Assembly (NCBI RefSeq): GCF_001189515.2
Contig: NZ_CP012069.2
Span: 1,984,001-2,048,000, forward strand
Reading direction: 5' to 3'
Source: Olsenella sp. oral taxon 807
Lineage (GTDB): Bacteria; Actinomycetota; Coriobacteriia; Coriobacteriales; Atopobiaceae
DNA: 64,000 nt
Part shown: positions 28,621 to 37,245 of the stretch, piece after piece
Layout of the letters: each line of letters begins with the position of its first letter
Position numbering within the stretch: the stretch's first letter is position 1
Made by a program: the position numbers and the translations under genes
The notes under the pieces: generated by a model
What the model saw: only the letters and a program-made list of their open reading frames with translations
What the model was told of the DNA's origin: nothing
The model's database searches: none

Positions 28621-29317
28621 CACACTGCCACTCGGCCCCGAGCGTACCAGTCGCACTGCCACTCGGCCCTGAGCGTTCAGCCTCCGTACGTTCACCGGCA
28701 AGTGGCAGTGTGATCCGCACTGCCACTCGGCCCCGAACGTACCGGTCGCACTGCCACTCGGGCCTGAGCGTACCCATCGCACTGCCACTCGGCACTGAGC
28801 GTTCAGCCTCCGCACGTTCACCGGCAAGTGGCAGTGTGATCCGCACTGCCACTCGGCCCCGAGCGTACCCGGGCGCACCCGTCGCACTGCCACTCGGGCC
28901 TGAGCGTACCGCTGCGGTACGCTCGATGCCACTTGGCAGTGTGATCCGCACTGCCACTCGGCCCCGAGCGTACCCGGGCGCACCTGTCGCACTGCCACTC
29001 GGGTCTGAGCGTACCGGTCGCACTGCCACTCGGCACTGAGCGTTCAGCCTCCGCACGTTCACCGGCAAGTGGCAGTGTGACCCGCACTGCCACTCGGCCC
29101 CGAGCGTACCCGGGCGTACCGGTCGCACTGCCACTCGGCCCCGAGCGTACCGGTCGCACTGCCACTCGGCACTGAGCGTTCAGCCTCCGCACGTTCACCG
29201 GCAAGTGGCAGTGTGATCCGCACTGCCACTCGGCCCCGAGCGTACCCGGGCGTACCGGTCGCACTGCCACTCGGGCCTGAGCGCTCCACCCCCGTACGTT
29301 CACCGGCGAGTGGCAGT
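28621..29317. repeat. Array of about 15 direct and 6 inverted CACTGCCACT units
   Basis: Units of 31, 41 and about 64 bp start CACTGCCACTCGG. The 64-bp form closes with an inverted AAGTGGCAGTG, so each can fold into a hairpin with a conserved GTTCAGCCTCCGCACGTTC centre. The array fills the gap between the zinc-ribbon gene and the next minus-strand gene and overlaps that gene's last codons. Frames through it are repeat artefacts. Confidence 0.93.
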
Positions 29318-29935
29318 CTCGGCACGCTCGCTGTCTACCGCGACGGGACCTGTGGCCCCGCCCTCCCATCGTATCGGCACTCCCAGTTCCGTGAGGGTGA
29401 CACACAAGGCCGCAAGGCCTGCCGGAGCGACGCCGCGACCAAAGCCGGAGCTACCCTTGCCGCCCCCGATGAGTTCAAGAGACCAGCTCCAGCCCTCGAG
29501 GGAGACGTCTTGTCCCGCAGCGCTGCGGCCACCGTGCAGCCAGGGGTCAAGATCGAGTCCGGCGAGCGCGGCCAGCAGCGCTTGCTCACTCGGTTCGTCC
29601 AGCTCCGCGAGCCTCTTTGGTGCAGCGATGCCAGACGAGAACCAGAGTTCTAGAGCCGTCTCCTCGTTTTTGCCCACAAACAACTCGAAGGACTTCGCCG
29701 TCCTGATGCCATGACGAACGCCAAGGTGAAAGAGGGCGAGCGCGTCGAGCAGCTCATCGAGCTGGTCCCTACCGACGGACTCGATCTCGATAAGTGCGTG
29801 AGCAGGTACCCTCAGCGAGTAGTCGTCCGCACAGGGATCGATGAGTCCCACCTCGCAGACGCCCTTGTCGTCCACCTCAAAGACGCTGCCGTAACCGCCG
29901 GTTGCCGCAACATGCACCAGGGAGTCCCTCTGCAT
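29300..29935 (-). CDS. Hypothetical protein
   Basis: Protein of 211 residues starting MQRDSLVHVAATGGYG; the ATG has AGGAAGGG 7 nt upstream (a GTG 24 nt earlier is also open). It is soluble-looking, with acidic stretches and no membrane helix. I recognise no family. Middle motif FELFVGKNEETALELWFSSGIA and a Gly/Trp-rich segment (LEGWSWSLELIGGGKG) could be searched. Its final codons fall inside the repeat array, so the native C-terminus may have been replaced. Confidence 0.7.
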   Translation of the reverse strand: MQRDSLVHVAATGGYGSVFEVDDKGVCEVGLIDPCADDYSLRVPAHALIEIESVGRDQLDELLDALALFHLGVRHGIRTAKSFELFVGKNEETALELWFSSGIAAPKRLAELDEPSEQALLAALAGLDLDPWLHGGRSAAGQDVSLEGWSWSLELIGGGKGSSGFGRGVAPAGLAALCVTLTELGVPIRWEGGATGPVAVDSERAETATRR

Positions 29936-30261
29936 CACTTTGCCCTTCCTCTGCGCCACGGATCCACACAGGACCTAGGACCATGATAGCGCAGAAGAGC
30001 ACGGCTCGATGGCATGGACGAAGGTCCCGGCGCCAAGAGGGCGTATCGGGAACACGGGGACGCGGCTTCGCATAGCTTCAGGTGCCCTTGAGGGTCAGCA
30101 CGCCCACCGCGTCTGGGAGCGGAGCGAGACTTGCGGCGACAGGTCCGCCACCGCAGCACGCGCCCAACACGCCCAATACGCGCCTGAGAGCGTGACCTCG
30201 GCTGGCAGCACGAGCATGTGCGACCTGCGAAAGACCACCATCTTTGCGCGAGCATGCGCTC
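29936..30261. other. Intergenic region without supported gene
   Basis: No coding frame with a ribosome site or family resemblance is seen between the hypothetical gene and the XRE regulator. Short frames on both strands look like shadows or decay. Confidence 0.45.
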
Positions 30262-30642
30262 CTAGCCAGGACCGCGCCGAGGCCTGCGCGGGATGCGCGC
30301 CTTGGCAGTACCCTCCATGATCACCCTGACGGCACCACGGATGTTGACCGGCGTGCGCTCATAGAGGTTGATGAAGTCGAAGTAGGCGTCATCGAGCCTG
30401 TGAAACAGCTTTCCCGAGCGATCGTCGCTATCGTCATTGCCATAGTCGAACATGTCGTTGGGCGTGCAGGAGAGACTCCTACAGAGCGGAACCACAAAGT
30501 GCCACCTCACCTCGTTTCTGCCCGTCTCCCATGAGCTGTACGTCGCCTTGGAGACCCCGATCTCGGCTGCGACCACCGACTGCGTCTTGCCCGCGAGCCT
30601 ACGCAGCCTTCTCAGCCTCAGGCCCAGCTCATTCCCAGACAT
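30262..30642 (-). CDS. XRE-family helix-turn-helix regulator
   Basis: DNA-binding protein of 126 residues. The N-terminal HTH reads LGLRLRRLRRLAGKTQSVVAAEIGVSKATYSSWETGRNEVRW, split here as LRRLAGKTQSVVAAEIGVS and KATYSSWETGRN. A charged middle (DYGNDDSDDRS) and a roughly 50-residue tail follow. The ATG has GGGAGG upstream. It is divergent from the small protein/LysR pair, which it might control. Confidence 0.9.
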   Translation of the reverse strand: MSGNELGLRLRRLRRLAGKTQSVVAAEIGVSKATYSSWETGRNEVRWHFVVPLCRSLSCTPNDMFDYGNDDSDDRSGKLFHRLDDAYFDFINLYERTPVNIRGAVRVIMEGTAKARIPRRPRRGPG

Positions 30643-30801
30643 TGCGCCTCCCATCCACATCTGGCGTCAATTCTGAGTAGTCAACCGTAGCCTGAATCTC
30701 TTATACGTATACAGGATGGCAAAGCAGTCGTAAAATCTACCTTACATATACCAAGAGAACACGCGTACACGCACACAGGACAGAGGGGAGGTGCGAAGGA
30801 C

Positions 30802-31026
30802 ATGGATAAGGAGATGAACAAGGAGATGGCGTCCGTACAGGACTGCCCTCATGAGCGGGAGCCGTTTCGCAGGCCGGATGATGACGCTCGCTACCTTGTG
30901 CTGGAGACGGGCCAGACGATGAGCTACGCCGAGCTGTGCTCTGGCGTCGACCCTGCGCTCCTACCTGCGGACGAAAACCAGTACCAGCAGCTCCTTGACA
31001 GCTTTGGCGTCATCGAGCTAGGCTAG
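30802..31026 (+). CDS. Small hypothetical protein upstream of LysR
   Basis: Acidic soluble protein of 74 residues, preceded by GGGGAGG and starting MDKEMNKEM. It reads in frame with good spacing to the LysR gene, 33 nt downstream, so the two are probably co-transcribed. The middle segment RYLVLETGQTMSYAELCSG is the only distinctive motif. No family recognised. Confidence 0.65.
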   Translation: MDKEMNKEMASVQDCPHEREPFRRPDDDARYLVLETGQTMSYAELCSGVDPALLPADENQYQQLLDSFGVIELG

Positions 31027-31059
31027 CGCAGGTCGTCGGAACTGACGGGGGAGGCGCCC

Positions 31060-32091
31060 ATGAGGCTCCAGCAGCTGCGCTACATCATCGCCATCGCCGA
31101 GAGCGGCTCGATCAACGCCGCCGCACACAGCTTGTTCGTCTCGCAGTCCAGCCTCTCTGTGACAGTACACGACCTGGAACGGGAGCTAGGCGTCCAGATC
31201 TTCGAGCGCTCCTCGCGCGGCATCTCGCTCACAAGCGACGGCGTGGAGTTTCTGGGCTACGCACGTCAGGTCGTCGAGCAGGCCGACCTGCTCGAGAGTC
31301 GCTATGCCACGGGAGGCACGCCACACAGAAGACTCTCCGTCTCGTCACAACACTACGCCTTCGCCGTCCAGGCCTTCATCGACTTTGTCGCCGAGCACGA
31401 CGTGCCCGGGTGCCAGTTCACGCTCAGGGAAACGCGCACGGCAAACATCATCGACGACGTCCGCAGCTTTAGGGGCGACCTTGGGATTCTCTACCTCTCG
31501 ACCTCGACGGAGCGTGCGCTCAGAAGGCGACTTGACGAGTCAGGCCTCGTCTTCACGTCGCTCTTCAAGGCCAAGCCGCACGTCTTCGTGAGGGAGGGAC
31601 ACCCGCTCGCCACGCGCGAGGTCGTACGCGTCAGGGAGCTCGCGAACTTTCCGCGCTACACCTTTGAGCAGGGCTCCGAGAGTTCGCTGTACCTCTCGGA
31701 GGAGCCACTCTCGACGCTCGCGCACGACCGACAGATCGTGGCAAGCGACCGCGCCACGATGACGAGCCTGCTCAAGGGCTATGACGGCTTTCTCATCTCG
31801 ACGGGTGTGCGCTCAGACGAGATGTACGCAGGCATTGCCTCGATCCCACTCGAGACCGACGAGATCATGAACGTGGGCTACGTGGTGCATGGCGAGCGCA
31901 GGCTGAGCGAGCTAGCCGAGGCATACATCGAGAAGCTCACCGAGCGCATCGTGGGCTTCAAGGACGAGTCGGTGCTCGTGCCGTCGAGGCAGGCGCTGAG
32001 GAGGGCGGAACAGAGCGACGAGAGCGACGGGGAGTCAGACGAGGTGACTGCGAAGTCAGACGGGGCGGTCGCAGATGCCTCTCACGCGTAG
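31060..32091 (+). CDS. LysR-family transcriptional regulator
   Basis: Regulator of 343 residues. N-terminal winged HTH: MRLQQLRYIIAIAESGSINAAAHSLFVSQSSLSVTVHDLE in two parts (IAESGSINAAAHSLFVSQSS is the recognition region). The effector-binding domain follows, and the tail from about residue 310 is a Ser/Glu/Asp-rich extension unlike typical LysR proteins (about 300 residues). GGGGGAGG precedes the ATG. Its stop overlaps the convergent kinase gene by 10 nt. Target unknown. Confidence 0.93.
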   Translation: MRLQQLRYIIAIAESGSINAAAHSLFVSQSSLSVTVHDLERELGVQIFERSSRGISLTSDGVEFLGYARQVVEQADLLESRYATGGTPHRRLSVSSQHYAFAVQAFIDFVAEHDVPGCQFTLRETRTANIIDDVRSFRGDLGILYLSTSTERALRRRLDESGLVFTSLFKAKPHVFVREGHPLATREVVRVRELANFPRYTFEQGSESSLYLSEEPLSTLAHDRQIVASDRATMTSLLKGYDGFLISTGVRSDEMYAGIASIPLETDEIMNVGYVVHGERRLSELAEAYIEKLTERIVGFKDESVLVPSRQALRRAEQSDESDGESDEVTAKSDGAVADASHA

Positions 32092-32930
32092 CGACGTGCG
32101 ACGCCCAGCGTCTGGGCGACGTAGGCACCCCCGAAGAGCACGCAGTGCAAAAGCAGTGGGGCGAGCTGGTGCAGACCGACGCGCTCGTGCCACCCGTCCG
32201 CCAGAGGGGACAGCTCGTCGTAGGCCGCGATGACATCATCGAGGTAGGGGTAGCCAAAGAGCGCGAGCATCGCGAGGTCGCTCTCCGCGTGACCACCATG
32301 GGCCATGGGATCGATGAGCGCGCCGCCCGTCTGCGCCTGCGAAGACCCGTCCCACAGGACGTTTCCCGCCCAGAGATCTCCGTGCAGGCGTGCGCAGGCG
32401 ACGGGCGCGTCCGGCGTCGAGGAGGAGATGGCCCTCTCGACCAGCGCGGGCTCCTTGGCATCGAAGGCACCGTCCGCGACGCGGGAGGCCACGCGCTCGA
32501 GCAGTGCGCGCTGCCCTGAGTCGATGGTACCCCCATCGACGAGCGGTCGCAGGTAGGCCTCCATACGCCACTCGGCAAAGAAGGGACCCCAGGAGCTGGA
32601 TGCCAGCTTCGCGCTGGGGATGACGGGCGTCAGCGAGCCGTCGATGACGTAGCCCGCCGCAGCCTTAGGCCAGGCGGGGGGCGGACAGCCCCACCAAGGT
32701 GCAGCTGCGGCATGGGTTCTCGCAAGGGCTGCCCCTATGGCGCGAGCGCCCTCGCGCGATGGGGAGCCGGGCAAGATGGCCTCCTCGACAAGCTCGTCGC
32801 TCGAGGCGAGGCGTACGCGCGCGACATGGATGCCGCCCTGGAGCTCAGCCTCGGCAAGCCAGCGCAGGGCTGCGGCCTCGCAGCGAAGGTCCTGATCTGG
32901 TGCCGTCGCACGCTTTGTGAGCGTCCTCAT
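32082..32930 (-). CDS. Fructosamine kinase family protein
   Basis: Protein of 282 residues of the fructosamine-3-kinase/aminoglycoside phosphotransferase-like fold. Catalytic motif ARLHGDLWAGNVLWDG (Brenner-type HGDLW.GN) lies near residue 190 and GALIDPMAHGGHAESDLAML holds the metal-binding Asp; LGAALARTH-type helix sits near residue 65. It would phosphorylate glycated amines or a small metabolite in the cytosol. Start chosen at MRTLTKRAT; the frame is open to 33014 without a better ribosome site. Confidence 0.88.
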   Translation of the reverse strand: MRTLTKRATAPDQDLRCEAAALRWLAEAELQGGIHVARVRLASSDELVEEAILPGSPSREGARAIGAALARTHAAAAPWWGCPPPAWPKAAAGYVIDGSLTPVIPSAKLASSSWGPFFAEWRMEAYLRPLVDGGTIDSGQRALLERVASRVADGAFDAKEPALVERAISSSTPDAPVACARLHGDLWAGNVLWDGSSQAQTGGALIDPMAHGGHAESDLAMLALFGYPYLDDVIAAYDELSPLADGWHERVGLHQLAPLLLHCVLFGGAYVAQTLGVARRYA

Positions 32931-33132
32931 GTCTCTTGCACTCCCCTCTCCTCGTGGTCCCCACGGTCCGACATGGCCCTCACGGACCGACACCCTGTAG
33001 CATAGTGCACGCATGGCGCCTCGGGCCAGAGAGATGCTGCCAGCAAGAGGTCGCCCGCCCGGCGCGAGGCCCTATGTCGTACCATGGCATAGAGTAGGCC
33101 AACAAGGTGGGAAACGCGGCAGGAGGCACGGC

Positions 33133-35700
33133 ATGGGCACACGCGATACGGACGCAGGCGAGCTGGGGGTGCTCATCCCTTGGCCCGACGACGAGCACTT
33201 TCCCAACATACCCGCCGAGGACGCGCTCGAGCTCTTTATGGGCTGGTGCGAGTCGCGCGGACTTGAGCTGTGGCCCCACCAGGAGGAGGCCCTGCTCGAC
33301 CTCGCCACGGGCGACCACCTCATCCTGGGCACGCCCACCGGCTCGGGCAAGAGCCTCGTCGCGCTCGGCCTCTGCTTCATGGCCTGCTGCACCGACCGTC
33401 GCAGCTACTACACAGCCCCCATCAAGGCCCTCGTCAGTGAGAAGTTCTTTGATATGGTGAGGCTGCTCGGCCGTGACAACGTGGGCATGGTCACCGGCGA
33501 CGTCACGATAAACGCAGAGGCCCCCATCGTCTGCTGCACGGCCGAGATACTGGCCAACATCGCCCTTCGCGATGGCGAGCAGGCAGACATCGGGGCCGTC
33601 GCCATGGATGAGTTCCACTTCTTTGATGACCACGACCGCGGGTGGGCCTGGCAGGTGCCCCTGCTCACCCTACCGCACGTGCAGTTCCTGCTCATGAGCG
33701 CCACACTCGGCGACGTCAGCGCCATCGCCGCCACCCTTGAGGAGCACACGGACCGCAGCTGCGAGCTCATCTTGGACGCGCCGCGCCCCGTCCCGCTCAG
33801 CTATCGCTTCGTGAACACGACGCTCGAGGCCACGGTCAAGGTCGCGCTCGAGGCAGGGGAGGCCCCTCTCTACATCGTACACTTTGCCCAGGACGCAGCC
33901 CTGAAGTCCGCGCAGCACCTCGCGAGCTTTGGCGTCTCGACAAAGGAGCAGCGCGAGCAGGTCAAGGACGCCCTCGCCCACACGCGCTTCACCACGAGCT
34001 TCGGTAAGACCCTGCGTCGCCTGCTGCTCATGGGTGTGGGCGTGCACCACGCGGGCATGCTTCCGCGCTACCGACTCCTCGTGGAGAAGCTCGCGCAGCG
34101 CGGGCTGCTCCCCGTGGTCTGCGGCACAGACACCCTCGGCGTGGGTATCAACGTACCCATCCACACCGTCCTTCTGACCCAGCTCACGAAGTTTGATGGG
34201 CGCCGCATGCGCCGTCTCAACGCGCGAGAGTTCCATCAGGTGGCAGGCAGGGCGGGACGTTCGGGCTTCGACACCGAGGGCCTCGTCATCGCACAGGCGA
34301 CCGAATACGAGATCGAGAACGCCCGCGCCCTGGCGAAGGCCGGGGGCGACCCGAGGCGCGCCCGCAAGATCGTGACCAAGAAGCCACCCGCAGGCTACGT
34401 GGGCTGGAACGAGCAGACCTTCCAGCGGCTCATCGCCGCCACACCCGAGACCCTGCGCCCACGCCTGCGCATCACGCACTCCATGGTACTCGCCGAGGTC
34501 GAGCAGGGAGGCGACGCCAGGGCACGGGTGCTCCGGCTCATCGAGGACTCCATGCAGTCCCCCGAGGAGAAGGCCGCGCTCGCGACACGCACCGAGGAGG
34601 TCCTCGCCACACTGATCGACGCCGGGGTCGTGGAGCGCGTGAGCGTCGAGGGTGGAGGCGAGGCCTACTCGACCACCGTCGAGCTGCCTGACAACTTCGC
34701 GCTCGACCAGCCGCTTGCTCCCTTCCTGCTCGCGGCACTCGAGCTTCTGGACCCCGAGGACGATGCCTATGCGCTCGACCTCATCAGCATGGTCGAGGCG
34801 ACGCTCGAGAACCCACCGCAGATCCTGCGCGCACAGGAGCGCGAGGCCCGCGACAAGGCCATGGCCGAGATGAAGGCCGAGGGCATCGACTACGACGAGA
34901 GGATCGAGCGCATTCAGGAGGTGAGCTACCCGATGCCGCTCGAGGAGCTCCTCTCTGAGGCCTTCGAGCGCTACGTGGCAAAGGTTCCCTGGGCAGCCGA
35001 CTACGAGTTGAGGTGCAAGTCGGTCCTGCGCGACATGGTGGAGACGGCGGCCGACTTCAAGGGCTACGTCCAGCGCCTGGGCATCGCTCGCAGCGAGGGG
35101 ACGCTCCTGCGCTACCTCTCCGACGCGTACCGATCGCTCTCGCGCACCGTTCCCGCCGACAAGCTGGACGAGCGGCTCCTGAACGTGGTGGCGTGGCTCG
35201 GCATGGTCGTGCGCACCGTAGACTCGAGCCTCGTGGACGAGTGGGCCGGTACCACGACCGACGAGGTCGACGCGGGGACGGCGCCTGCAGCCGCAGATGT
35301 CGTCGTGCAAGACCGCCGGGCCGTGACGCTACTCGTGAGAAACGCGCTCTTCGCCCGCGTCAGGCTTATCGCGACCTCAGACGCGAACGCCCTCGGAGAG
35401 CTCGACGAGGGCTGGGGCTGGCGCGCACCCCGCTGGAGGCAGGCCATCGAGGCCTTCTACGACGCCCATGACGAGGTACTTCTCGATGGCGACGCACGCA
35501 GCTGGGACTTCCTCACGATCGATGACACGGACGAGGGCACCGAGCACGTCTGGCACGTGCGCCAGATGCTCAAGGACGCCGACGGCGACCGCGACTTTGG
35601 CATTGCCGCAGACGTCGATCTTGACGCGACCCAAGAGGAAGGCGAGGCGATCTTCAAGAACTACCGCGTCGGCTTCGCCGAGGAGGTCTTGGGACCATAG
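33133..35700 (+). CDS. DEAD/DEAH-box helicase, Ski2-like
   Basis: Superfamily 2 helicase of 855 residues. Motif I is GTPTGSGKS, motif II is DEFHFFDD (a DEFH variant), motif III is LMSATLGD, and the helicase C motifs are CGTDTLGVGINVPI and HQVAGRAGRSGFDTEG. The order and the long C-terminal region resemble Ski2-like RNA helicases found in actinobacteria. It probably unwinds RNA; role unknown. Start at MGTRDTDAGE behind GGAGGCACGGC; the longer frame from 33013 overlaps the upstream kinase promoter region. Confidence 0.93.
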   Translation: MGTRDTDAGELGVLIPWPDDEHFPNIPAEDALELFMGWCESRGLELWPHQEEALLDLATGDHLILGTPTGSGKSLVALGLCFMACCTDRRSYYTAPIKALVSEKFFDMVRLLGRDNVGMVTGDVTINAEAPIVCCTAEILANIALRDGEQADIGAVAMDEFHFFDDHDRGWAWQVPLLTLPHVQFLLMSATLGDVSAIAATLEEHTDRSCELILDAPRPVPLSYRFVNTTLEATVKVALEAGEAPLYIVHFAQDAALKSAQHLASFGVSTKEQREQVKDALAHTRFTTSFGKTLRRLLLMGVGVHHAGMLPRYRLLVEKLAQRGLLPVVCGTDTLGVGINVPIHTVLLTQLTKFDGRRMRRLNAREFHQVAGRAGRSGFDTEGLVIAQATEYEIENARALAKAGGDPRRARKIVTKKPPAGYVGWNEQTFQRLIAATPETLRPRLRITHSMVLAEVEQGGDARARVLRLIEDSMQSPEEKAALATRTEEVLATLIDAGVVERVSVEGGGEAYSTTVELPDNFALDQPLAPFLLAALELLDPEDDAYALDLISMVEATLENPPQILRAQEREARDKAMAEMKAEGIDYDERIERIQEVSYPMPLEELLSEAFERYVAKVPWAADYELRCKSVLRDMVETAADFKGYVQRLGIARSEGTLLRYLSDAYRSLSRTVPADKLDERLLNVVAWLGMVVRTVDSSLVDEWAGTTTDEVDAGTAPAAADVVVQDRRAVTLLVRNALFARVRLIATSDANALGELDEGWGWRAPRWRQAIEAFYDAHDEVLLDGDARSWDFLTIDDTDEGTEHVWHVRQMLKDADGDRDFGIAADVDLDATQEEGEAIFKNYRVGFAEEVLGP

Positions 35701-35971
35701 GCCGGGAGCGCGGGTTCGGGCCGAAGGTCGGGTTCGGGCCGAAGGTCGGGTCCGGGCCGGGGGTTAGTGCCCCAGAATCTGCGGGGTACCTTCGTGCGGA
35801 CGTTTGCCCAGTTGAGCTCCCTTTCTTAGTGCCCCAGAATCTGCGGGGTACCTTCCCTGGAGGGGCGGGATCCTTCGTGCGGGCGTTTGTCCGTCCGTTT
35901 CTCGTGCCGTTACGCTACAGTGGCACTCAGCGCGCGACGCAGATGTCGCGACCGATCGCGAAAGGAACCCC
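35701..35971. repeat. Tandem CGGGTTCGGGCCGAAGGT units and a duplicated 30-bp word
   Basis: Just past the helicase stop, about three degenerate copies of CGGGTTCGGGCCGAAGGT occur. Then a 30-bp word beginning TTAGTGCCCCAGAATCTGCG appears at 35764 and 35828 and can fold (TGCCCC/GGGGTA). The segment between includes GGACGTTTGCCCAGTTGAG, nearly the same as a word in the 11.5-kb array. The EngB promoter lies at the right end. Confidence 0.75.
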
Positions 35972-36562
35972 ATGGCCAGCAAGCTCAAGTACGAGACCGC
36001 CCGCTTCTCGGGAGCCTACGGGACCCCTGAGCAGCTACCCGAGCCGACCACACCCGAGGTCTCCTTCGTGGGACGCTCCAATGTGGGAAAGTCGTCGCTT
36101 TTGAACAAGCTCCTTGGCCGCAAGGCCCTGGCCCACGTCTCGGGTCAACCGGGAAAGACGGCCAACATCAACTTCTATGATGTGGACGGGGTCATGTTCG
36201 TTGACCTTCCCGGCTATGGCTTCGCTAAGGTGAGCCATGCGGAGAAGCGACGCTGGTCCAAGCTCATCGCTGGCTACTTCGACCAGAGAAGGAGCTTTAA
36301 CCTCGTGGTCGCCCTCATCGATATCAGGCACGATGCCCAGGACATCGATCAGGAGACGCTGGCCTTCCTCACGCAGGCAGAGCTCCCCTTTGTGGTGGCG
36401 CTCACAAAGGCGGATAAGCTCAGCCGCGCCAGACAGGAGCGGCAGGCCGCGACCCTCGCCAGACAGCTCAACGTCGACCGCTCGAGCATGGTCGTCACGT
36501 CAGCCAAGGCGGGCACGGGCATACGCGAGCTGCGCGGGCTCATCGAGGCCGCCTGCCTGTAG
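35972..36562 (+). CDS. engB: Ribosome biogenesis GTPase EngB/YsxC
   Basis: GTP-binding protein of 196 residues needed for 50S ribosome subunit assembly. G1 is GRSNVGKSS, G2 Thr is in GKTANINFY, G3 is DLPGYGFAKV, G4 is ALTKADKL and G5 is VTSAKAGTG. Length is standard. The ATG has GAAAGGAACCCC upstream. Its last 214 nt are covered on the other strand by an open frame of the neighbouring gene. Confidence 0.97.
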   Translation: MASKLKYETARFSGAYGTPEQLPEPTTPEVSFVGRSNVGKSSLLNKLLGRKALAHVSGQPGKTANINFYDVDGVMFVDLPGYGFAKVSHAEKRRWSKLIAGYFDQRRSFNLVVALIDIRHDAQDIDQETLAFLTQAELPFVVALTKADKLSRARQERQAATLARQLNVDRSSMVVTSAKAGTGIRELRGLIEAACL

Positions 36563-37245
36563 GGCGAGGGCCAGCGACAACCGCGCTGGCTCGGCTCCGT
36601 CGGTGACAACCGCGCTGGCTCGACTCCATCGTCCTCGACAAGGCCCCAGCTCAACCACACCCAACGCGACGTCTCTCCCTCAGGCGTAACGACCGTGAGC
36701 GTCCCCTGTGCGTCCAGAAAGAACGCAGCCACGCTCAGCGGCAGCCGCGATGACATCCAGAGCGCCTTGGGCCTGCCGTCCCTCCACTGGTAGATGAAGA
36801 TGTGCTGCGAGAAGTCCCACTCGTCCCGCTCGACCCAGAAGGGACGCTGAGAGCCGTAGCTGCCACGCTTCCAGACAAGGAGTATCAGCTCTGGCACCCC
36901 GTCGTGGTTGATGTCGCCCACAAGCGCGTCCTGCACGAGCCAATCTCCCTCACTTTGCCAACCCCTGCCCGCAGCATCAGAAACCGAGAGCTTTCGTCTC
37001 TCAACGCACAGCTCATCGGTGGCACCGTCACCATCGAGGTCAAGCTCAACGGTGACGTCTCGCCATCGGACCCAGCTCGGAAGAAAGCAGCCACCCAACC
37101 AGAGCGCTCGAAGGCCAAGGCCGAGGGCCACCGCCACCAACAAGCCTGCCGCCACACCTCTTACGGCAAGCGGCACAGCAGAAGACGGACGACTCTTCGC
37201 ACGAGCGCGCCTCACACCATCGCCCTCGCGAGCGCGGCGAAACAT
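36349..37245 (-). CDS. Membrane protein with calcium-like DxDxDG motifs, C-terminus doubtful
   Basis: Protein of about 298 residues, starting in the TGATG overlap with the DUF3160 stop, so translation is probably coupled. A basic N-terminus leads to a membrane helix (GVAAGLLVAVALGLGLRALWL). The outside part has DLDGDGATDELC and DINHDGVPELILL, resembling FG-GAP/EF-hand-like repeats, and ends in sense at about WVWLSWGLVEDDG. The last 71 codons run antisense across EngB and look unlike a protein (Ser/Arg/Pro-rich). The natural stop was probably lost by a frameshift near 36570-36630, where a GACAACCGCGCTGGCTCG duplication lies. Confidence 0.7.
   Translation of the reverse strand: MFRRAREGDGVRRARAKSRPSSAVPLAVRGVAAGLLVAVALGLGLRALWLGGCFLPSWVRWRDVTVELDLDGDGATDELCVERRKLSVSDAAGRGWQSEGDWLVQDALVGDINHDGVPELILLVWKRGSYGSQRPFWVERDEWDFSQHIFIYQWRDGRPKALWMSSRLPLSVAAFFLDAQGTLTVVTPEGETSRWVWLSWGLVEDDGVEPARLSPTEPSQRGCRWPSPYRQAASMSPRSSRMPVPALADVTTMLERSTLSCLARVAACRSCLARLSLSAFVSATTKGSSACVRKASVS

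Noticed and set aside
28490-29405. Long minus-strand frames in the 28.6-kb array (repeating AVRPVRPG-type peptides)
   Set aside because: Repetition follows the DNA unit exactly; no independent coding signal.
33670-35310. Long minus-strand frame opposite the helicase gene
   Set aside because: Shadow of a high-GC gene; the helicase frame has all family motifs.
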